A DNA stretch of 64,000 bases, taken from assembly GCF_016469035.1 (NCBI RefSeq), contig NZ_JAEHJZ010000047.1:1-64000 (forward strand), given 5' to 3'. Position 1 is the stretch's first letter; each line of letters begins with the position of its first letter. A model generated the notes under the pieces. The model saw nothing but the letters and a program-made list of their open reading frames with translations, did not search any database and was not told the origin of the DNA. The translations under genes and the position numbers were made by a program. Positions 25,517 to 35,666 of the stretch are shown here, one piece after another. The stretch comes from Gelidibacter salicanalis (GTDB taxonomy: Bacteria > Bacteroidota > Bacteroidia > Flavobacteriales > Flavobacteriaceae).

Positions 25517-25701
25517 AGTCCAAAAATAGAAATAAAAACAATCAAAAGGTTATAAGTGTTTAATTAAAAGGAATAAACGCAGACATATAAAATCAGTTTG
25601 TATACAACAACAAGGAGTGATAACAGAGCATATTATCAAGAAATATAAATTTAAAATAAAATTAATAATCTACTATTAATAAAACGATTACACCTTCTTA
25701 C

Positions 25702-26415
25702 TTACATTAATGGTTCATTTGAAAAAACAATGCTATGACAGGCTACCACGGCTGCTGTTTCTGTGCGCAAACGTGTACTTCCTAACATGACCGGTTCAAA
25801 ACCTAAGGCTTTAGCCAGTGAAATCTCTTTAGTACTGAAATCGCCTTCCGGACCAATTAAAATAAGAACATCTTTCTGTAATTCTAAACTTGCCTTTAGA
25901 GATTTTCGATCGGTTTCTTCACAATGTGCAATAAATTTTTTCCCGTTAAATACTGTGGACACAAATTCATTAAACGGGATAGCCTCCTCAAGTGTTGGCA
26001 AATAATAATGCAGCGATTGCTTCATGGCCGATTGTAGAATTTTTTCGAATCGGTCATTCTTGATCACCTTGCGCTCACTGTGATCGCAAATAATGGGCGT
26101 GACGGTATCAATTCCAATTTCTGTAGCTTTTTCCAAAAACCATTCATAACGGTCGTTCATCTTAGTAGGGGCTACAGCCAAATGAATCTTATAGTCCCGC
26201 GGCGGCGAAAACGATTTGGAAAGAATAGTTGCCTGACAGTTTTTTATATCTGCAATGGTAATTTCAGCAATAAACAGCCAACCTTTTCCATTGGTGATTT
26301 GAAGTTTGTCGCCACCACTTTGACGAAGTACTTTTACAATATGTCTGCTTTCCTCTTTAGAAAAGGAGATCTGGGTTGTTTCTTCAGTAAGTATCGGGTT
26401 GTAAAAAAGCTGCAT
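25702..26415 (-). CDS. rsmE: 16S rRNA (uracil-1498-N3)-methyltransferase
   Basis: Methylates N3 of U1498 in 16S rRNA near the decoding site. The 237-residue protein has the RsmE layout: an N-terminal PUA-like barrel (about 1-70, with SFSKEESRHIVKVLR) and a SPOUT knot domain containing VAPTKMNDRYEWFLEKATEIGI near 90, LIGPEGDFSTKEI near 186 and LGSTRLRTETAA near 213. It begins 19 bases after the end of tsaD, so the two are probably co-transcribed. Confidence 0.95.
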   Translation of the reverse strand: MQLFYNPILTEETTQISFSKEESRHIVKVLRQSGGDKLQITNGKGWLFIAEITIADIKNCQATILSKSFSPPRDYKIHLAVAPTKMNDRYEWFLEKATEIGIDTVTPIICDHSERKVIKNDRFEKILQSAMKQSLHYYLPTLEEAIPFNEFVSTVFNGKKFIAHCEETDRKSLKASLELQKDVLILIGPEGDFSTKEISLAKALGFEPVMLGSTRLRTETAAVVACHSIVFSNEPLM

Positions 26416-26434
26416 ATTCTATTCTGCTAATATT

Positions 26435-27457
26435 TTAAATTTTGAGACGTGATGACGCCATCACATTTTGAGCTGCAAAATCACCTTCCAAATACTTTAA
26501 ATACCCCACAATAGCAATCATGGCTGCGTTGTCTGTGGTAAATTCAAATTTAGGCACATAGGTAGTCCAACCAAATTTAGCTTCTCCGTTTTTCAACGCT
26601 TCCCTAATGCCAGTATTGGCAGACACTCCGCCACCAATTGCAATATGGGTGATGCCTGTTTGTTTGGTTGCCAGTTTCAGTTTATCAATCAGAATACCAA
26701 TAATGGTATATTGAATGGAGGCACAAATATCATTTAAACGCTCCTCAATAAAATTGGGATTCGCCTTGACTTCTTTTTGAATAAAATACAGAATGGCTGT
26801 TTTTAATCCTGAAAAACTAAAATTGAGTCCGTCAACTCTGGGTTTCGTAAATTTAAAAGCTTTAGGGTTACCCAATTTTGCGCGTCGGTCAATTTCTGGT
26901 CCGGCAGGATAGCCCAATCCTAATATTTTTCCGCTTTTGTCAAAGGCTTCACCAACCGCATCATCAATGGTTTCGCCAATAACGTCCATATCAAAATAAG
27001 AATTCACTTGCACAATTTGGGTATGTCCGCCAGAGATGGTCATCGCCAAAAAGGGAAAAGGTGGTTTTTCAAATCCTTCTTCATCAATAAAATGCGCCAA
27101 AATATGCGCTTGCATATGATTGACATCAATCAAGGGGATGTGGAGTCCATAAGCCAACGATTTTGCAAACGAGGTACCCACCAATAGAGATCCCATGAGT
27201 CCCGGACCACGTGTAAAGGCAATGGCACTCAGTTGGCTTTTATCAACATTAGCCCTGCTTAAGGCCTGATCTACAACTGGTACAATGTTTTGCTGATGGG
27301 CTCGAGATGCCAGTTCTGGCACCACACCACCGTACGCTTCATGAATACTTTGACCCGCCACAACATTGCTCAGGATTTTGCCGTTAAGCATTACAGAAGC
27401 CGCCGTGTCATCACAGGAAGACTCAATAGCAAGAATATAAATATTTTGTGTAGGCAT
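26435..27457 (-). CDS. tsaD: tRNA N6-threonylcarbamoyladenosine synthase subunit TsaD
   Basis: Transfers threonylcarbamoyl to A37 of ANN-decoding tRNAs, with TsaB and TsaE. The 340-residue protein has the ASKHA features: ILAIESSCDDTAASV at the N-terminus, the metal-binding histidines in NHMQAHILAHF near 111-120, TISGGHTQI near 137 and IGGGVSANTGIRE near 273. Length is normal. A good promoter sits just upstream at 27496-27524. Followed closely by rsmE. Confidence 0.97.
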   Translation of the reverse strand: MPTQNIYILAIESSCDDTAASVMLNGKILSNVVAGQSIHEAYGGVVPELASRAHQQNIVPVVDQALSRANVDKSQLSAIAFTRGPGLMGSLLVGTSFAKSLAYGLHIPLIDVNHMQAHILAHFIDEEGFEKPPFPFLAMTISGGHTQIVQVNSYFDMDVIGETIDDAVGEAFDKSGKILGLGYPAGPEIDRRAKLGNPKAFKFTKPRVDGLNFSFSGLKTAILYFIQKEVKANPNFIEERLNDICASIQYTIIGILIDKLKLATKQTGITHIAIGGGVSANTGIREALKNGEAKFGWTTYVPKFEFTTDNAAMIAIVGYLKYLEGDFAAQNVMASSRLKI

Positions 27458-27495
27458 TAGTAAGAATTAGGCACAATAATTGTTAATTTTGACTC

Positions 27496-27524
27496 CAAAG
27501 TTATAACTTTTAAAACGTATCAAA
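27496..27524 (-). promoter_or_regulatory. promoter of tsaD-rsmE
   Basis: On the minus strand, TTTG (27524-27521) and TAACTTTG (27503-27496) are 17 bases apart. This fits the Bacteroidota consensus, 38 bases before the tsaD start. It overlaps the possible upstream extension of the divergent tamB reading frame. Confidence 0.55.
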
Positions 27525-27566
27525 AAACTTTTAAAAATAGCATCTAAAATTGTAGCAATAATCGTA

Positions 27567-30500
27567 TTGCTATTCATCATTATGGTGCTGATTCTCTCTA
27601 TTCCACCAGTTCAAACCTATCTCGGTAAAAAGGTCACACAACGCATCAATAACACTTACGGAACGCACATTTATATCAATAAAGTAGCGCTACAATTAAA
27701 CGGCGATGTGGAACTTAAGGGTGTTTATATTGAAGATTATAAAAAAGACACCCTTATTGGCATTGATGAGTTGAATACTTCAATTAGAAGCTATAAAAAT
27801 CTTATCAATGGTAAATTGGCTTTTGGAGATGTTGACATCCAGGGGCTCACCTTCAATGTCCGAACGTATTTGGGGGAAGCGGAAACAAATTTAGATGTAT
27901 TTGTAAAACGGTTTGTTGAGGATAATCCGACTAAGAAAAGCGACTTTTTACTGTCGTCCAGTGATGTGTCGATTTATAGCAGTGTCTTCAGAATGATCAA
28001 TGACAATAAGGAAACTCCTAAACTTTTAGAGTTTAACAATCTCAACCTTAACGCTACCAATTTCCTAATCAATGGGAGCAACGTGAGTGCCCGAATCAAT
28101 ACTCTAACTTTTAGGGATAGTAGAGGATTGACCATTCAAAATATGGTGACTGATTTTGAATACACTTTGGAGTATATGACCTTTGCAAATCTGTCCATAA
28201 AAACGCCCAACTCGTATTTAAACGGTGAATTGACCTTTAAGTATAACAGAGAAGATTTTATTGATTTTACCAATAAAGTTGAAGTTATTGCAAGTTTTAA
28301 GGATTCTGACGTCATGCTTAATGAGTTGAATACCTTTTACAATGAATTTAGTATTAAAGATCATGCCACTTTTAGTGTTAATTTAACGGGAACGTTGAAT
28401 GATTTAGACATGAATAACCTCCGACTCAATACCAGCAGTCAGACCAAGATTTATGGTGATATCAATTTTAAGAACTTGTTCAATAGTGAGAATAACACAT
28501 TTGCCATGGCCGGCGATTTTAGTAATCTCTCATCAAATTATTACGATTTAAAATCCTTAATGCCCAATGTTTTGGGAGCTTCCGTCCCTAGTGTGTTTTC
28601 AAAATTGGGAAGTTTTACGATTTACGGAAAAACTGAAATTACGGCTACAGACATTTATGCCGATTTAAAAATAAATACGGCACTTGGGCATATTGATGCG
28701 AATTTGGATTTATTGCGTTTTAATGATATTGACAATGCCAGTTATAAAGGGAATATTATTGTCGAAAATTTTGATGTAGGAGAGCTTTTAAATGATCCAA
28801 ACATTGCAGAAACTAGTTTTGACCTCGATGTTGATGGGAAGGGTTTTACACTCGAGAATTTAAGAACCAACGTAAAAGGTCAGGTGTTCAGTATCAATTA
28901 CAACAACTATAACTATCAAAACATTGATGTTTCAGGACAATTGGGAAACAAGGTATTCAACGGGAATTTGGTCTCCCACGATGAAAACTTTAAATTCAGA
29001 TTTAGCGGTTTAGCAGACATGTCTAAGAATGTCCGCTCTATGGATTTTACGGCAAATGTGGAATATGCCAATTTAAAAGCCCTGAACTTTGCAAAAAAGG
29101 ATAGCATGTCAGTATTTATGGGCAACATCTTTATGGATATGGACGGTTCCACAATTGACGATGCTTATGGCAAGTTGACCTTTCAAAACACGACCTATAT
29201 AAATGAACAGGATTATTACTATTTTGAAGATTTTGAGATCACCTCCCGTTTTGATGGTGAAGAACGCATCATAGAAATCAATTCTCCTGATATTGTTCAA
29301 GGGACTGTCAGCGGTATTTTTAAATTTAAAGATATTGGTAAACTGGTTGAAAATTCAATTGGTAGCATCTACACAAACTATGTACCGCATAAAATTTTGA
29401 CGGAGCAGTATTTAGATTTCAATTTTACCATTTACAACAAAATTGTGGAAGTTTTTTATCATGATTTAGAGCTCGGAAAAAACACCTTCCTGAAAGGACG
29501 TATTGAAAGCGATGAAAGGGGATTCGATTTATCATTCAATTCGCCCCAAATCAAATTGCTCGATTATTTTGCTAATGATATTCAGGTGACCATAGACAAT
29601 AGCAATCCACTTTTCAACACCTTTATAGAAGTAGACTCCATCAACACCAACTTTTATAATATCTCCAAATTCAGTTTGATTAATGTGACAGTTAGGGATA
29701 CCCTGTTTATCAAATCTGAATTTAGTGGCGGCAAGAGAAATAAAGACCAATTCAATTTAAGTTTGTTCTATACCATTGATGAGGAGAACAAATCTGTTGT
29801 TGGTTTTAAAAAATCTGATATTGTTATCAAAGACAATAAGTGGTTTATTAACGAAGACAAAGATCAACTAAACAAAGTCGCTTTTGATAGAGGGTTTCAA
29901 GAGTTTAATATCTCTGACGTGCTATTTAGTCATGAAGATGAAGAAATTCAAATAGCAGGAGCGTTTAGGGATTCGACGTATAAAGATCTTAAAATGAGCT
30001 TTAAGGATGTATATTTAGATAAGATTACACCAACGCTAGATAGCCTGTCATTTGGTGGTATTCTCAATGGTAATTTAGATGTGCTTCAACAAAACGGGGT
30101 ATATGTCCCAAATTCAAATGTGACCATTGACAACTTTAAATTTAATGAGTACTTATTGGGCGATTTAAAGGCTGATATTGTGGGCAATCAGTCGCTCACC
30201 AATTATGAAGTCGATTTGTTTTTACGCAATGACAACCTAAAATCATTGGACGCTACAGGAAACATTGACGTTAGTGCCAACAATTCTAATATTGATCTGG
30301 ACATTGACTTTGACGAATTCGATTTAGAGCCGCTAAACGTTTTTGGCGCTGATGTCATTAATAATATTAGAGGACTGGCGTCAGGGAACGTAAAAGTAAC
30401 CGGAGATTTGAAAAAACCACAAATTGAAGGTAAGTTAGTATTGGACAATGCAGGCATGGCTATTCCATATTTAAATGTGGATTACGCCTTTGACTTTGAT

Positions 30501-31970
30501 ACGGAAGTCACTTTAAAAGAACAGCGTTTTATATTAAATGACGTGGTGCTTACAGATTCAGAATTCTTTTCTAAAGCCACCTTAAACGGTTACATGTCTC
30601 ACCAAAATTTTTCTGATTGGAAGCTCGGATTGAACATTGACACCAACCGATTATTGGTCCTAAATACTGATGATGCTGAAGATGCCCTATACTACGGCAC
30701 CGCATTTATGAATGGTACGGCCAGCATTTTCGGGCCAACGGATCAGTTGGTAATTACCGTTGACGGAAGTACTTCAGAAGGCACGGTATTTAAAATTCCG
30801 TTAAATGATGTTGAAAGTTTTGGAGACAACTCTTATATAAAATTTTTAAGTCCAGAAGAGAAGGCCGCACGCTTAAGAGGTGAGGTTATTACAGAAACAC
30901 AAGTAAAAGGTCTAGAGTTGAAGTTTGACTTAGACGTGAATCAAAATGCAGACATTGAGATTGTAATTGATAGAAACTCAGGAAGTACCATTCAGGGCAA
31001 TGGAGAAGGCAACCTCTTGTTTGAAATCAATACCAACGGGAAATTTAAAATGTGGGGTGATTTTTCGGTATTTAAAGGGATTTACAACTTCTCCTATGGG
31101 GGTCTGATTCAAAAAGACTTGGTTGTTGAGCCAGGCGGCAGCATAATTTGGGAAGGTGACGCCTTAAAAGCTCAAATCAATCTTAAAGCAATTTATAAAA
31201 CCGAGGCCAATCCGTCAATTTTATTGGATAACCCCATCAATCGAAGTATTCCTGTAAATGTAGAAATCAGTTTAACGGGACAGTTGGAGCAGCCAACACC
31301 AGATTTTGCGGTAACCTTTCCAAACGCAAGTTCTACTGTAAAATCAGAATTGGAATACCGCCTCGAAACTAAAGAAAGCAGAGAGAATCAAGCACTATTT
31401 TTATTGGCAACAGGATCATTTGCCAGTGAGATCAGTTTAGGTCAGCAAGCGTATGGCACCATTGCAGACCGTGTGAACAGCCTCTTTAACGGCTTACTGT
31501 CCAGTGACGATGACAAGCTCAAATTCGGTGTGAATTTTCAGGCAGGAGAACAAACACCAGATTATAAAACAGATGACCGCTTAGGGCTGACCTTAAGTAC
31601 CAAAATTAGCGATCGGGTACTTTTTAACGGTAAAGTAGGAGTGCCAATTGGCGGGGTCAATGAAACAGTAATTGCGGGAGATGCTGAAATAGAACTCTTA
31701 TTGAACGAAGACGGAACCTTGTCTGCAAAATTTTTCAACAGAGAAAATAACATTCGGAATTTTGGCGAAGAAATTGGTTACACCCAAGGAGTGGGATTAT
31801 CTTATAACGTAGAATTTGATACTTTTAGAGAGTTGTTAAGAATCATATTCGAAGGTAAGAACAGAAAGAAAGAGGCCGTTGTGGATGAGAAAAAAATAGT
31901 CGCCAGAGAAGATGAACCGCTTTCTGAATTCATTAAAATGAAAGCTCAAAAAGACGAAGAGGAGAATTGA
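27567..31970 (+). CDS. tamB: TamB-like translocation/assembly protein (DUF490)
   Basis: A very large envelope protein (at least 1467 residues) with an N-terminal membrane anchor. A long repeated beta-strand region rich in N/D-F/L alternation follows, with a C-terminal DUF490/TamB domain (about 1050-1430: GSTIQGNGEGNLLFEINTNG, WGDFSVFKGIYNFSYGG). Such proteins bridge inner and outer membranes and are linked to outer-membrane protein insertion and lipid transport. The start is unclear. TTG 27567 would cut into the anchor. The same frame is open upstream to 27507 and encodes KRIKKLLKIASKIV, a normal basic n-region, but has no ATG, GTG or TTG. An unusual start codon or a sequence error is possible. 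It ends in a charged tail (MKAQKDEEEN). Confidence 0.88.
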   Translation: MLFIIMVLILSIPPVQTYLGKKVTQRINNTYGTHIYINKVALQLNGDVELKGVYIEDYKKDTLIGIDELNTSIRSYKNLINGKLAFGDVDIQGLTFNVRTYLGEAETNLDVFVKRFVEDNPTKKSDFLLSSSDVSIYSSVFRMINDNKETPKLLEFNNLNLNATNFLINGSNVSARINTLTFRDSRGLTIQNMVTDFEYTLEYMTFANLSIKTPNSYLNGELTFKYNREDFIDFTNKVEVIASFKDSDVMLNELNTFYNEFSIKDHATFSVNLTGTLNDLDMNNLRLNTSSQTKIYGDINFKNLFNSENNTFAMAGDFSNLSSNYYDLKSLMPNVLGASVPSVFSKLGSFTIYGKTEITATDIYADLKINTALGHIDANLDLLRFNDIDNASYKGNIIVENFDVGELLNDPNIAETSFDLDVDGKGFTLENLRTNVKGQVFSINYNNYNYQNIDVSGQLGNKVFNGNLVSHDENFKFRFSGLADMSKNVRSMDFTANVEYANLKALNFAKKDSMSVFMGNIFMDMDGSTIDDAYGKLTFQNTTYINEQDYYYFEDFEITSRFDGEERIIEINSPDIVQGTVSGIFKFKDIGKLVENSIGSIYTNYVPHKILTEQYLDFNFTIYNKIVEVFYHDLELGKNTFLKGRIESDERGFDLSFNSPQIKLLDYFANDIQVTIDNSNPLFNTFIEVDSINTNFYNISKFSLINVTVRDTLFIKSEFSGGKRNKDQFNLSLFYTIDEENKSVVGFKKSDIVIKDNKWFINEDKDQLNKVAFDRGFQEFNISDVLFSHEDEEIQIAGAFRDSTYKDLKMSFKDVYLDKITPTLDSLSFGGILNGNLDVLQQNGVYVPNSNVTIDNFKFNEYLLGDLKADIVGNQSLTNYEVDLFLRNDNLKSLDATGNIDVSANNSNIDLDIDFDEFDLEPLNVFGADVINNIRGLASGNVKVTGDLKKPQIEGKLVLDNAGMAIPYLNVDYAFDFDTEVTLKEQRFILNDVVLTDSEFFSKATLNGYMSHQNFSDWKLGLNIDTNRLLVLNTDDAEDALYYGTAFMNGTASIFGPTDQLVITVDGSTSEGTVFKIPLNDVESFGDNSYIKFLSPEEKAARLRGEVITETQVKGLELKFDLDVNQNADIEIVIDRNSGSTIQGNGEGNLLFEINTNGKFKMWGDFSVFKGIYNFSYGGLIQKDLVVEPGGSIIWEGDALKAQINLKAIYKTEANPSILLDNPINRSIPVNVEISLTGQLEQPTPDFAVTFPNASSTVKSELEYRLETKESRENQALFLLATGSFASEISLGQQAYGTIADRVNSLFNGLLSSDDDKLKFGVNFQAGEQTPDYKTDDRLGLTLSTKISDRVLFNGKVGVPIGGVNETVIAGDAEIELLLNEDGTLSAKFFNRENNIRNFGEEIGYTQGVGLSYNVEFDTFRELLRIIFEGKNRKKEAVVDEKKIVAREDEPLSEFIKMKAQKDEEEN

Positions 31971-32107
31971 TGCCCGTTTTTTTTAAACAATTGTTATATA
32001 GTTATTAACGAAAACGTTTGAATTTTAATTTACTGCTTAAAATATGATAAATCCTACCATATTTATAATATATGTTTAGTAGTTTTACTTTTCTAACAAA
32101 AATATAA

Positions 32108-33094
32108 ATGTCAAAAAGCATAAAAAAAATAGGGGTTATGACTTCTGGAGGTGATTCTCCAGGAATGAATGCAGCCATTCGTTCCGTTGTCAGAACCTGC
32201 GCTTATCATAATGTAGAATGTGTAGGGATCTATCGTGGCTATGAAGGTATGATGGAAGGAGATTTCAAACCTATGGATGCCCGTAGTGTAAAAGATATTA
32301 TCAATAAGGGTGGAACGGTTTTAAAATCGGCACGTTCAAAAGAATTTAGAACACCTGAAGGGCGTAAAATTGCACATCAAAAACTTATGGATGTCAACAT
32401 AGAGGCTTTGGTAGTTATTGGTGGAGATGGGACCTTTAATGGCGGATTGGTCTTTAATAAAGAATTTGACTTTCCAATTATTGGAATCCCAGGCACTATA
32501 GATAATGATATTTTTGGAACCACACATACCCTTGGTTTTGACACTGCTTTAAATACCGTGGTAGAGTGTATTGACAAAATTAGAGATACAGCAAGTTCAC
32601 ATAACCGCTTATTTTTTGTAGAGGTTATGGGGCGCGACGTTGGCCATATTGCATTAAACGCTGGTGTGGGCGCTGGTGCCGAAGAGATTTTGATTCCTGA
32701 AGAAAACCTAGGTCTTGAACGTCTTTTAGAGTCCTTACAACGCAGTAAACGCTCGGGAAAATCTTCCAGTATTGTAGTGGTGGCCGAAGGCGATAAGATT
32801 GGCAAAAACGTGTTTGAACTGAAAGACTATGTAGAAACCAATTTAGACGAATATGACGTTAGAGTTTCTGTGTTGGGCCACATGCAACGCGGCGGACCTC
32901 CATCTTGTTTTGACAGGGTATTGGCGAGTAGAATGGGTGTAAAAGCTGTAGAAAGTTTATTGGAAGGCAAGTCTAATTATATGGTGGGCCTTATCAACAA
33001 CAAAATGACCTTGACACCTTTAGAACAGGCTGTTAAAGGTAAAACGCAAATAGACAGGGAATTGTTGCGCGTGTCTGAGATCATGTCCACGTAA
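32108..33094 (+). CDS. pfkA: ATP-dependent 6-phosphofructokinase
   Basis: Phosphorylates fructose 6-phosphate to fructose 1,6-bisphosphate, the committed step of glycolysis. The 328-residue protein has GVMTSGGDSPGMNAAIRS (nucleotide loop, residues 8-25), VVIGGDGTFNGG near 98, GIPGTIDNDI near 122-131 (catalytic TIDND), EVMGRDVGHIA near 171 and LGHMQRGGPPS near 257. The GDGT glycine preceding the tripeptide points to ATP rather than pyrophosphate as donor. The next gene, gapA, starts 90 bases later, so the two glycolytic genes are adjacent and may be co-transcribed. Confidence 0.97.
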   Translation: MSKSIKKIGVMTSGGDSPGMNAAIRSVVRTCAYHNVECVGIYRGYEGMMEGDFKPMDARSVKDIINKGGTVLKSARSKEFRTPEGRKIAHQKLMDVNIEALVVIGGDGTFNGGLVFNKEFDFPIIGIPGTIDNDIFGTTHTLGFDTALNTVVECIDKIRDTASSHNRLFFVEVMGRDVGHIALNAGVGAGAEEILIPEENLGLERLLESLQRSKRSGKSSSIVVVAEGDKIGKNVFELKDYVETNLDEYDVRVSVLGHMQRGGPPSCFDRVLASRMGVKAVESLLEGKSNYMVGLINNKMTLTPLEQAVKGKTQIDRELLRVSEIMST

Positions 33095-33097
33095 TAA

Positions 33098-34186
<1,089 letters not shown>

Positions 34187-34196
34187 GTAACTCCAT

Positions 34197-34252
34197 AAAA
34201 TCCGTATAAGTTTTTGCTTTTTAAGTATCGCTTAACTTATACGGATTTTTTT
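34197..34252 (+). terminator. intrinsic terminator of gapA
   Basis: AAAATCCGTATAAGTT (34197-34212) pairs with AACTTATACGGATTTT (34234-34249) across a loop of about 21 bases, and the T run continues. The next gene starts 14 bases later. Confidence 0.88.
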
Positions 34253-34265
34253 ATTCCATATACAC

Positions 34266-35129
34266 ATGAGATTAATAGTTGACAGCGGTTCTACAAAATG
34301 CGATTGGATTTCAGTAGACAATAATGGCAAACAACTTCAAGAAAAAATACGCACTAGCGGTTTAAATCCTGAAATTCTTAAGGAAAAGAAACTTTATAAG
34401 ATTATCCGTAAGAGTGAAGAATTGATGAAGAACAAAGAAGATGTTACCCATATATTCTTCTATGGTGCAGGTTGTGGTACTGAAAATCCGAAATTACTTT
34501 TAAAACGTGTTTTGGAAGATATATTCGTCAATGCAGAAGTTGAAGTTACAGAAGACACCATGGCTGCTGTAAGAGCAACGCTTAATGATGATGATGAGGC
34601 TGCAATTGTCTGTATTTTGGGTACAGGTTCCAACTGTAGTTATTATAATGGTACAGATTTAGAGCAACGCGTTCAATCATTGGGATATACCTTAATGGAT
34701 GATGCGTCAGGTAATTATTTTGGGAAGCAAATGGTACGTGATTATTATTTTAAGCACATGCCAGAAACCATTAGAGTTTCTTTTGCTGACAAACATAATA
34801 TGGATGCTGATTATATCAAATACAACCTTTATAAACAGCCTAGCCCTAATGCATATCTAGCAAATTTTGCTGAATTCATGTTCTTGAATATTGATTCTAC
34901 CTATATCCAGGATATGATTAAGGATGGCATCCGTCTGTTTGCAAAAAATATGATTTTTCAATATAAGGATGAAGTAGAAAAGGTGCCAGTACATTTTGCC
35001 GGCTCTATTGCGTTTTTTGCGAAACATCAAATCAAAGAGGTGGCAGAAGAAATGGGGTTTACAGCAGGAAACTTTATACGCCGGCCTATTGAAGGTTTGG
35101 TCGCCTACCATACAAAAAAATTGAGCTAA
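34266..35129 (+). CDS. BadF/BadG-type ATPase, N-acetylglucosamine kinase-like
   Basis: A 287-residue ASKHA-fold kinase. Phosphate-1 motif VDSGSTKCDW lies at the N-terminus, GAGCGTEN near 69, DTMAAVRAT near 97 and phosphate-2 ILGTGSNCSYYNG near 119. DDASGNYFGKQM near 147 and HFAGSIAFF near 240 also fit. Eukaryotic NAGK and bacterial BadF/BadG-type members share this pattern. The sugar is inferred, most likely N-acetylglucosamine from cell-wall or chitin turnover. It begins right after the gapA terminator, so it likely depends on its own promoter or on read-through. Confidence 0.75.
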   Translation: MRLIVDSGSTKCDWISVDNNGKQLQEKIRTSGLNPEILKEKKLYKIIRKSEELMKNKEDVTHIFFYGAGCGTENPKLLLKRVLEDIFVNAEVEVTEDTMAAVRATLNDDDEAAIVCILGTGSNCSYYNGTDLEQRVQSLGYTLMDDASGNYFGKQMVRDYYFKHMPETIRVSFADKHNMDADYIKYNLYKQPSPNAYLANFAEFMFLNIDSTYIQDMIKDGIRLFAKNMIFQYKDEVEKVPVHFAGSIAFFAKHQIKEVAEEMGFTAGNFIRRPIEGLVAYHTKKLS

Positions 35130-35159
35130 AACTTCAGTTTTTCTCTAATTTTACTAAAA

Positions 35160-35197
35160 AAGCAGTGTTCTTATTAAAGAGCACTGCTTTTTTTTTG
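35160..35197 (+). terminator. terminator after the NAGK-like gene
   Basis: AGCAGTG (35161-35167) and CACTGCT (35182-35188) form a stem extended by TCTT/AGAG with a bulge. A run of nine T follows. It separates this gene from ridA, which converges on it. Confidence 0.82.
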
Positions 35198-35241
35198 TGG
35201 TTTGGACAACAATCCCATTAACCAACGTAAACGGAATGTCT

Positions 35242-35622
35242 TTATTTTACTGCAATCATACTGATCTCAACATTCACAAACTTTGGAAGGTTGGCTACTT
35301 CAACAGTTTCTCTGGCCGGCGCTGTTTCTGCGTCAAAATAGGTGCCATACACCTCGTTAATCTGTCCGAAGTTATTCATATCACTAATAAAAATTGACGC
35401 CTTAATAACGTTTTCAAACGTCATGTCGGCCGCCGTTAAAACAGCTTTAAGATTCTCCATCACTTGCTTTGTTTCGGCAACAATAGTATCCAAGACCAAT
35501 TCGTTCGTCTTAGGATCAAATGCAATTTGACCTGAGGTATACAGTGTGTTTCCTGTTAAAATTGCTTGGTTATAAGGCCCTATAGGTGCAGGTGCATTAG
35601 GAGTGTTGATAATTTTTTTCAT
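35242..35622 (-). CDS. ridA: RidA family reactive intermediate deaminase
   Basis: Hydrolyses reactive enamine/imine intermediates such as 2-aminoacrylate. The 126-residue protein begins MKKIINTPNAPAPIGPYNQAI and has YTSGQIAFDP near 32-41, the conserved arginine in APARETVEVANLP near 105 and the C-terminal VNVEISMIAVK. All are hallmarks of the trimeric YjgF/RidA fold. It stands alone between a convergent terminator and lptD, with 44 bases to the lptD stop. Confidence 0.93.
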   Translation of the reverse strand: MKKIINTPNAPAPIGPYNQAILTGNTLYTSGQIAFDPKTNELVLDTIVAETKQVMENLKAVLTAADMTFENVIKASIFISDMNNFGQINEVYGTYFDAETAPARETVEVANLPKFVNVEISMIAVK

Positions 35623-35666
35623 AATTGATAGCTTTTACTTACTAATTAGAGTGTTATAAAATTAAA

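Noticed and set aside
32377-32805. Minus-strand ORF of 142 codons within pfkA
   Set aside because: Shadow ORF; pfkA motifs are intact on the plus strand.
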